64,000 nt of DNA from assembly GCF_042665155.1 (NCBI RefSeq), contig NZ_JBHTCG010000017.1, positions 62,001-126,000 on the forward strand. Direction: 5' to 3'. Under the pieces are notes generated by a model. It made no database searches and had not been told where the DNA came from. It was given only the letters and a program-made list of their open reading frames with translations. Shown one piece after another: positions 59,109 through 64,000 of this stretch (position 1 is its first letter; each line of letters opens with the position of its first letter). The stretch is from Sphaerisporangium rhizosphaerae. Its GTDB lineage: Bacteria; Actinomycetota; Actinomycetes; Streptosporangiales; Streptosporangiaceae. The position numbers and the translations under genes were made by a program.

Positions 59109-59711
59109 ATGCATGAGGTCAGCGGCGAGGCAGGCCGTCACTGGACAGAGATGGGCCGTCACTGGTGGGTCCAGGCGGCGCGCGGCGCGTGCGCGATCAT
59201 TTTCGGCGTCCTGGCCGTCGTGTGGCCGCTGATCACGCTGCTCACGCTGGTTATTTTGTTCGGCGCGTACGCGATCGTCAGCGGGGCCTTCGCCCTGTTC
59301 GGCGCCTTCCGCGGCGTCCATCCGCGCGACTCGCGCACCTGGCTGGCCATCTCGGGCGTCCTGGCGATCGTCGCCGGCATCGTGGCCTGGGTCTGGCCGG
59401 GCATCACGGCGCTGGCCCTGCTCATCCTGATCGCCGCCTACGCGGTCGTGATCGGGGTGTCGGAGATCGTCGCCGCGGTCGCCCGGCGCAAGGCCGGCGA
59501 GACCGACTGGGCGTACCTGGTCAGCGGCGTGCTCGCCGTGATCTTCGGCATCCTGCTGTTCGCCTGGCCGGCCTCCGGAGCCCTGGCCCTGACCTGGCTG
59601 ATCGGCCTGTTCGCCATCCTCTACGGCGCCTCGCTGCTGCTGCAGGCCTACCGGGTCCGCGAGAGCGCGCGCAGGGGGAGCGCCGCGGGCCCCGCCGCGC
59701 ACGCGGTCTGA
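59109..59711 (+). CDS. HdeD family (DUF308) membrane protein
   Basis: A 200-residue integral membrane protein with six helices in three repeated pairs, each pair of the pattern GxxAIxFGxLxxxWP (ARGACAIIFGVLAVVWPLITLLTLVILFGAYAIVSG; ISGVLAIVAGIVAWVWPGITALALLILIAAYAVVIG; VSGVLAVIFGILLFAWPASGALALTWLIGLFAILYG). It is a threefold tandem duplication characteristic of HdeD, associated with acid resistance in enterobacteria; the role in actinomycetes is unknown. The ATG at 59109 is in GGGGAGATTCGAC context. Confidence 0.9.
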   Translation: MHEVSGEAGRHWTEMGRHWWVQAARGACAIIFGVLAVVWPLITLLTLVILFGAYAIVSGAFALFGAFRGVHPRDSRTWLAISGVLAIVAGIVAWVWPGITALALLILIAAYAVVIGVSEIVAAVARRKAGETDWAYLVSGVLAVIFGILLFAWPASGALALTWLIGLFAILYGASLLLQAYRVRESARRGSAAGPAAHAV

Positions 59712-59867
59712 CCGGTCCGCCGTCGCCCGTTCCGCCCGCCGGAGGGCCGCCTGTCCTGCATGATTCCGCGTGGTAAGCCGGATGTACCGGAGGACTTCCA
59801 CATAATCATGGACTTGGCCGGGAATATTCTTGCCGACTATCGGACAGGCTCCTCATGGGGAGGGCAC

Positions 59868-61178
59868 ATGAGCGTGCTCGACCGGCTGGCCCGCCACCTG
59901 CTCGTCGACGGTTACCGCTTCGAACTCGACCTCGACCAGAGCCGGGGATCGTGGATCGTGGACGCCGGCACCGGCCGGCGCTACCTCGACTTCTACACCT
60001 TCTTCGCCTCCGCGCCGCTGGGCGTCAATCCCTTCGACGACGATCCGGAGTTCCTGGCCCTGCTCGGCCGGGTGGCCGCCAACAAGCCGGCCAACTCCGA
60101 CATGTACACCCGCCACCTGGCCGACTTCGCCGACACCTTCGCCCGGGTGCTGGGCGACCCCGCGCTTCCCCACCTGTTCTTCGTCGAAGGCGGCGCGCTC
60201 GCCGTGGAGAACGCCCTGAAGTGCGCGTTCGACTGGAAGAGCCGCCAGAACGAGGCGCACGGCCGTCCGCGCGAGCTGGGCACCAAGGTCCTGCACCTCA
60301 CCCGCGCCTTCCACGGCCGCAGCGGGTACACCCTGTCGCTGACCAACACCGAGCCGGTCAAGACCGAGCGCTTCCCGGTCTTCGACTGGCCGCGCGTCGA
60401 GGTGCCCGCGATCCACTTCGGCGAGGTGGAGGCGGCCGAGGAACGGGCGCTCGCCCAGGCGCGCGCGGCCTTCGACCGCCACCTGCACGACATCGCCTGC
60501 TTCATCGCCGAGCCGATCCAGGGCGAGGGCGGCGACAACCACATGCGGCCGGAGTTCCTGCTGGCCGTCCAGCGCCTGTGCCACGAGCGGGACGCGCTGT
60601 TCGTCATGGACGAGGTGCAGACCGGCGTCGGGCTCACCGGCACGCCATGGGCCTACCAGCAGCTCGGCCTGGCCCCCGACATCGTGGCGTTCGCCAAGAA
60701 GGCCCAGGTCGGCGGCATCATGGCCGGCCGCAGGGTGGACGAGGTGCCGGGCAACGTCTTCCAGGTCAGCGGGCGGATCAACTCCACCTGGGGTGGCGGG
60801 CTGGTGGACATGGTCCGCTCGCGCCGCATGCTGGAGATCATCGAGCGGGACGGCCTCATCGCGCGCGCGGCCGAGCTCGGCGAACGGCTGCTCGGCGGCC
60901 TGCGCGAGCTGGAGGCCGGGTTCCCCGGCCTGGTCCGCGCCGCGCGCGGGCGCGGGCTCATGTGCGCCTTCGACGTGCCGGACCGCCGTGACGATGTCGT
61001 GCGGGCGCTGCGCGAGGACCAGGGCGTGCTGGTGCTGCCCTGCGGCGAGCGGTCGGTGCGGCTGCGCCCCGCCCTCTCGGTCACCGCGGAGGAGATCGCC
61101 CACGGCCTGGCGGCGCTCGAGCGCGCGCTGACGGCCGTCCGCGAGACCGCGCCGAAGGCCGTCGGCGTGCCCGCCTGA
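59868..61178 (+). CDS. lat: L-lysine 6-transaminase
   Basis: A PLP enzyme (436 residues) that converts lysine to piperideine-6-carboxylate. It follows the lysine-epsilon-aminotransferase pattern: DFYTFFASAPLGVNP, PHLFFVEGGALAVENALKCAFDWKSRQN, AFHGRSGYTLSLTNTEPVKT, FIAEPIQGEGGDNHMRPEFL, MDEVQTGVGLTGTPWAYQQLGLAPDIVAFAKKAQVGG with the PLP-binding Lys near 277, and INSTWGGGLVDMVRSRR. GGGGAGGG precedes the ATG at 59868; the longer frame from 59760 lacks family similarity. It is used for beta-lactam precursor synthesis or lysine catabolism and persistence; neither a dehydrogenase nor an Lrp-type gene adjoins it. Confidence 0.9.
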   Translation: MSVLDRLARHLLVDGYRFELDLDQSRGSWIVDAGTGRRYLDFYTFFASAPLGVNPFDDDPEFLALLGRVAANKPANSDMYTRHLADFADTFARVLGDPALPHLFFVEGGALAVENALKCAFDWKSRQNEAHGRPRELGTKVLHLTRAFHGRSGYTLSLTNTEPVKTERFPVFDWPRVEVPAIHFGEVEAAEERALAQARAAFDRHLHDIACFIAEPIQGEGGDNHMRPEFLLAVQRLCHERDALFVMDEVQTGVGLTGTPWAYQQLGLAPDIVAFAKKAQVGGIMAGRRVDEVPGNVFQVSGRINSTWGGGLVDMVRSRRMLEIIERDGLIARAAELGERLLGGLRELEAGFPGLVRAARGRGLMCAFDVPDRRDDVVRALREDQGVLVLPCGERSVRLRPALSVTAEEIAHGLAALERALTAVRETAPKAVGVPA

Positions 61179-61181
61179 CCG

Positions 61182-61213
61182 GTGGGGCCGCAGGCGGGTG
61201 GGGCCGCAGGCGG
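61182..61213. repeat. 16-base tandem repeat after lat
   Basis: Two exact adjacent copies of GTGGGGCCGCAGGCGG (61182-61197, 61198-61213) directly after the lysine transaminase stop, probably a slippage product. Confidence 0.75.
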
Positions 61214-61269
61214 CGTGCCCGGCTGACCGCCGGGGTCGCGGGGCGGCACGCGTGGCCCGACGTCGGGCC

Positions 61270-61301
61270 GCGCGCCGGCCACCTCCCCCTGGCCGGCGCG
61301 C
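61270..61301. terminator. Bidirectional terminator hairpin
   Basis: GCGCGCCGGCCA (61270-61281) pairs perfectly with TGGCCGGCGCGC (61290-61301) with an 8-base loop, between the convergent lat (+) and LuxR-type (-) genes. Confidence 0.85.
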
Positions 61302-61315
61302 CGTCCGCGCCGTCG

Positions 61316-61552
61316 TCAGGCGCGCGACCGGCCGTCGCCCTTCCACAGGCCGATGGCCGTCATCCGGCAGTCGGCCCCGAGCTTGGAGTAGATGCGGTTC
61401 ACGTGGTTCTTGACGGTCTTCTCGCTCAGGAACAGCCGCTGGGCGATCTCACCGTTGGAATGGCCCGTCGCGATCAGGTCCATCACCTCGGCCTCGCGTT
61501 TGCTCAGCCCGGCGTGCGCGTGCTCGTTGTAAGTGGCGTCATCGACACTCAT
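61316..61552 (-). CDS. Single-domain LuxR/NarL-type HTH protein
   Basis: A 78-residue DNA-binding protein consisting almost only of the LuxR-type HTH: GLSKREAEVMDLIATGHSNGEIAQRLFLSEKTVKNHVNRIYSKLGADCRMTAIGLW. No receiver or other sensory domain is present, so it is probably regulated by expression level or by a partner. GGAGG lies five bases before the ATG at 61552; the longer frame from 61747 is non-coding. Similar small NarL-type regulators occur in actinomycete development. Confidence 0.9.
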   Translation of the reverse strand: MSVDDATYNEHAHAGLSKREAEVMDLIATGHSNGEIAQRLFLSEKTVKNHVNRIYSKLGADCRMTAIGLWKGDGRSRA

Positions 61553-61754
61553 CCGGCCTCCGTGGCACGAATCATTGTCTGATCGCCGAGCCCCCCGCGC
61601 TGGCGGTGTGCGGTTTTTGCGAGCATAGCCCGCCATCGCGGCCTTTGGGGGCCAGCCAGTCCGAGAAATGCTCACTTTCCCCGAAAGCGATGGAGAGGGC
61701 GGTGACGCCGTGAAAGCGCGATGGCCGGTCCGAGAGGGACCGGCCATCGACCGC

Positions 61755-61831
61755 TGGGGTGAGTGATGGGACTTGAACCCACGACATCCAGGACCACAAC
61801 CTGGCGCTCTGCCAACTGAGCTACACCCACC
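61755..61831 (-). tRNA. tRNA-His (anticodon GTG), CCA encoded
   Basis: The minus-strand sequence folds as a full cloverleaf: acceptor GTGGGTG with CACTCAC, D-arm AGCTCAGTTGGCAGAGC, anticodon stem CCAGG/CCTGG with loop TTGTGGT (anticodon GTG, His), and T-arm GTGGGTTCAAGTCCCAT. The extra G at -1 (61831) and discriminator C73 (61758) are the histidine-specific identity elements, and CCA is encoded at 61757-61755. It lies directly downstream of the oligoribonuclease gene on the same strand, a conserved actinobacterial arrangement. Confidence 0.97.
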
Positions 61832-61901
61832 ATGTCCGCGGTCATCGCCGCGGCACAGGAAAAGTGTAGCGGGCTTTGGGGGGTTCTGGTGCCGTGCCGC
61901 G

Positions 61902-62498
61902 TCAAGATCCGGTTATGGCCTCCGCCACCTCACGTGCGGTGGCGGTGTCGGGGCCCGGCTGCGGCACGAAGACGGCGGCGCGGTAGTAGCGCATCTCCTG
62001 CACGCTCTCGGTGATGTCGGCCAGCGCCCGGTGGCCGCCCTGCTTGGCCGGGGAGGCGAAGTAGACCCGTGGGTACCAGCGGCGGACCAGTTCCTTCACC
62101 GAGGAGACGTCCACCATGCGGTAGTGCAGGTAGGCGTCGACGGCCGGCATGTCGCGCGCGATGAAGGAGCGGTCGGTGGAGATGGAGTTGCCGCACAGCG
62201 GCGCCTTCTTCGGCTCCTGCACGTGCCGCTGGATGTACGCCAGGACGAGCGACTCGGCCTCGGCGAGCGTCACGCCGTCCGCAAGGGCGCTGAGCAGGCC
62301 GGAGGAGGTGTGCATCTGCCGCACGACCTCCGACATCTGCTCCAGCGCCTCCTGCGGCGGCTTGATGACGACGTCGATGCCCTCGTCCAGCTGGTTCAGC
62401 TCGCCGTCGGTCACGACGCACGCGACCTCGACGAGCGCGTCATTGCCGAGGTCGAGCCCGGTCATCTCACAGTCGATCCAGACCAACAGGTCACTCAT
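61902..62498 (-). CDS. orn: Oligoribonuclease
   Basis: A 198-residue DEDDh 3'-5' exoribonuclease that degrades di- to pentanucleotides, including pGpG from c-di-GMP turnover. The catalytic residues are visible in LVWIDCEMTGLDLGND (Asp, Glu), PLCGNSISTDRSFIARDM (Asp) and GGHRALADITES (His, Asp). Length is standard. It is followed by tRNA-His and preceded by the DUF2510 membrane protein on the same strand with 21 bases between stop and start, so they may be co-transcribed. Confidence 0.96.
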   Translation of the reverse strand: MSDLLVWIDCEMTGLDLGNDALVEVACVVTDGELNQLDEGIDVVIKPPQEALEQMSEVVRQMHTSSGLLSALADGVTLAEAESLVLAYIQRHVQEPKKAPLCGNSISTDRSFIARDMPAVDAYLHYRMVDVSSVKELVRRWYPRVYFASPAKQGGHRALADITESVQEMRYYRAAVFVPQPGPDTATAREVAEAITGS

Positions 62499-62519
62499 AA
62501 TGCTCAGCGTAGTGCCCGG

Positions 62520-64000
62520 TCATGAGGCCTTGAGAGAGTCCAGTACGCGATCGATCAGCGATGTGTCCAAATTGTCGGGTACGGAGGCGTAAAGGACGGA
62601 AGGTCGCTTGCCCAGACCCTGGTCCACCAGGGCGATCACCCCGTGCTCCTTCTTGAAGTCCCAGCCCGCCTTCTTGGCCTCGGGCGTGAAGTCCATCTCG
62701 AACCTGAGCATCCACGCCTTCTTGCCGCTGACCTCGAAGCTCTCGTCCTTGACGATCTTGCGCTTGTGCGGGGGGCTGTAGAAGAGCTTCTCGTAGTTGA
62801 TCAGGAAGCTCCCGGCCGCGTTGCGCAGGTCCTGCGGGCCCGAGTAGTCGAAGACCTGGGGGAGCGTGCACACCGTCACCGTGCCCACCCAGTCGTGGTC
62901 CTGGCCGTCGTAGTTCTTCTGCGAGGTGGCCTGGTAGCCGCTGGTCCACAGCGGGAAGCGCGGGTCGGGCCGCCCGGTGCCGTTCAGCTCCGCCCACGTC
63001 GGCACCGACCACTTGCCGCCGGGGAAGGTGAAGGACAGCCCGTTGCGGGGGTCGGTGATGGTGTCGCCCTTCGGCGGGGGCAGCTGGGCCGGGAAGTCCG
63101 TGACGCTCGGATCCGGGGTCGGGGTGTCCAGCGGCGGGTCGGTGGCCGGGGCCGACGGCTCCGCGGTCTCGCTCGGCAGGGGCGTCGACGCCGCGGTCGG
63201 GGTGCCGTCGCGATTGACGAAGGTGAAGGCGAGCACCAGGGCGATGACCACGAGGATCGCGACGGCGCCGCCGCCGAGCACCCACGGCAGCGGGCTCTTC
63301 TTCGGCGGCGGGGGCCCCTGCGGGCCGAACTCCGGCACCGGCATCTGGGCCGTGGCCCCGGGCGGGCCCCACTGCTGCGGCCCGCCGTACGGGCCCGGCT
63401 GCCCTGGTTGTCCCGGCTGCCCGTACTGCCCGGCCGGCTGGCCGTAGGCGCTGGTGGGCTGGGCGTACGGACCCGTCGGCTGACCGTACTGGCCCGTCGG
63501 CTGACCGTACTGGCCGCCCGGCCCGCCGAACTGCGGCTGCCCGCCGGGCGGGGCGAAGGCGCCGGGCTGCTGGTGCGCCCCGGTGCCCTGCTGTCCCCCG
63601 GGGCCGGGCGCGCCCGGCTGCGGGTACGGCCCGGTGCCCTGCTGCCCGCCGATCGCCCCGGGCTGCGGCTGGGGGCCGGTGGCGCCGGGCCGCGGGTACG
63701 GGCCGGTGCCGCCCGCGCCCAGGTGAGGCTGCGGCCCCGTCTGCGGCCCCGTCTGCGGACCGGTCCCCGGCTGCGGGGGCGCGTCCTGCGGGGTGTCGGC
63801 GCCCGGCGGGGAGCCGCCCGTCCGGGACGCCTGGGAGGAGTCGTCCGGCGCGGACCCCGCGCCCTGCTGGGGCGTGCCCTCCGGCCGGCTCCACTGGCCG
63901 GTCGTCACCGGGGCCTGGCCCGAGGAGGCCTCCAGGGGGTGGGTGGCGTCGGTCCACTGCGTGCCATCCCACCACCGCAGTTGCGGTGATCCGTATGGGT
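62520..64000 (-). CDS. DUF2510 / Pro-rich membrane protein, N-terminus outside window
   Basis: The frame is open to the window edge. The first visible residues, PYGSPQLRWWDGTQWTDATHP, are the end of a DUF2510 domain. A very long Pro/Gly/Gln-rich cytoplasmic tail with YGQPxGQ repeats follows, then one membrane helix (LPWVLGGGAVAILVVIALVLAFTFVN) and an extracellular Thr/Pro linker leading to a globular C-terminal domain (GLSFTFPGGKWSVPTWAEL, AAGSFLINYEKLFYSPPHKRK, KKAWMLRFEMDFTP). The plan is common to actinobacterial envelope proteins of unknown function. The GTG at 63908 is internal. Confidence 0.85.
   Translation of the reverse strand, partial: PYGSPQLRWWDGTQWTDATHPLEASSGQAPVTTGQWSRPEGTPQQGAGSAPDDSSQASRTGGSPPGADTPQDAPPQPGTGPQTGPQTGPQPHLGAGGTGPYPRPGATGPQPQPGAIGGQQGTGPYPQPGAPGPGGQQGTGAHQQPGAFAPPGGQPQFGGPGGQYGQPTGQYGQPTGPYAQPTSAYGQPAGQYGQPGQPGQPGPYGGPQQWGPPGATAQMPVPEFGPQGPPPPKKSPLPWVLGGGAVAILVVIALVLAFTFVNRDGTPTAASTPLPSETAEPSAPATDPPLDTPTPDPSVTDFPAQLPPPKGDTITDPRNGLSFTFPGGKWSVPTWAELNGTGRPDPRFPLWTSGYQATSQKNYDGQDHDWVGTVTVCTLPQVFDYSGPQDLRNAAGSFLINYEKLFYSPPHKRKIVKDESFEVSGKKAWMLRFEMDFTPEAKKAGWDFKKEHGVIALVDQGLGKRPSVLYASVPDNLDTSLIDRVLDSLKAS

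Noticed and set aside
62491..63975. 494-codon frame overlapping the DUF2510 protein
   Set aside because: A shadow frame. The true frame continues into the DUF2510 motif at the window edge and carries the membrane helix.

Overview
The window is high-GC actinomycete DNA. G/C-rich third codon positions, frequent GTG starts, ATGA/GTGA stop-start overlaps, an XRE/DUF397/HATPase regulatory trio, DUF2510, DUF2332 and DUF4032 genes and several biomass-degrading secreted enzymes point to a filamentous soil actinomycete, probably in or near the Streptosporangiaceae (inference from gene content only). I see no rRNA, CRISPR array, insertion sequence, integrase or replication origin. One tRNA gene (tRNA-His) is present.

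Layout. 1-1795: 3' end of a DHA2-type drug exporter with a translationally coupled MarR regulator. 1950-4753 (minus): fragment of an XRE-type regulator, an unassigned HEIGH zincin-like protein and a frameshifted dienelactone-hydrolase-like gene. 4959-7799 (minus): a family 2B encapsulin shell gene with a cyclic-nucleotide-binding-like insertion, followed by a polyprenyl diphosphate synthase that is its probable cargo. 8533-11341: a phosphoribosyltransferase/erythromycin-esterase fusion and an alpha/beta hydrolase. 11439-23003: one long operon for a group 1h (formerly group 5) high-affinity [NiFe]-hydrogenase. It holds two GmhA-like SIS proteins, hhyS, hhyL, a NifU-like protein, DUF5947, DUF6084, a large accessory protein, the maturation protease, a 34-residue DUF6893-like protein nested in the protease frame, and hypA, hypC, hypD and hypE. 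No hypB or hypF is present.

23083-28714: small regulators (MarR with its cupin partner, PadR with an HD-domain membrane fusion), a secreted beta-propeller protein, a GNAT enzyme and an SDR. 28789-37593: polysaccharide utilisation (GH11 xylanase-CBM2, FnIII-FnIII-CBM2 binding protein, CBM2-GH5 cellulase) interleaved with a DUF2332 gene, an LLM flavin oxidoreductase and the XRE/DUF397/HATPase/membrane group. 37649-41208: alpha/beta hydrolase, three Roadblock/LC7 genes without a GTPase, and DUF523. 41397-46584: DUF4032, then an ngcEFG-like amino-sugar ABC uptake operon preceded by a DasR-type box and a TTAGGAAA-type palindrome. 46723-54380: secreted M6 protease, AhpD-like protein, pterin dehydratase, a TetR/rifampin-phosphotransferase pair with a strong operator, and a class II aldolase. 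54396-61552: spermidine-synthase-like protein, a MecA-like penicillin-binding protein, PAQR/hemolysin III, an M20 amidohydrolase, HdeD, lysine 6-aminotransferase and a small LuxR protein. 61755-64000: tRNA-His, oligoribonuclease and a DUF2510 membrane protein running off the window.

The best candidates for new biology are the encapsulin/prenyl-synthase pair, the two SIS proteins of the hydrogenase operon that have lost complementary halves of the GmhA active site, and the HD-hydrolase fused to a PadR-associated membrane domain. Two genes carry single-base shifts in G runs, which may be assembly errors.
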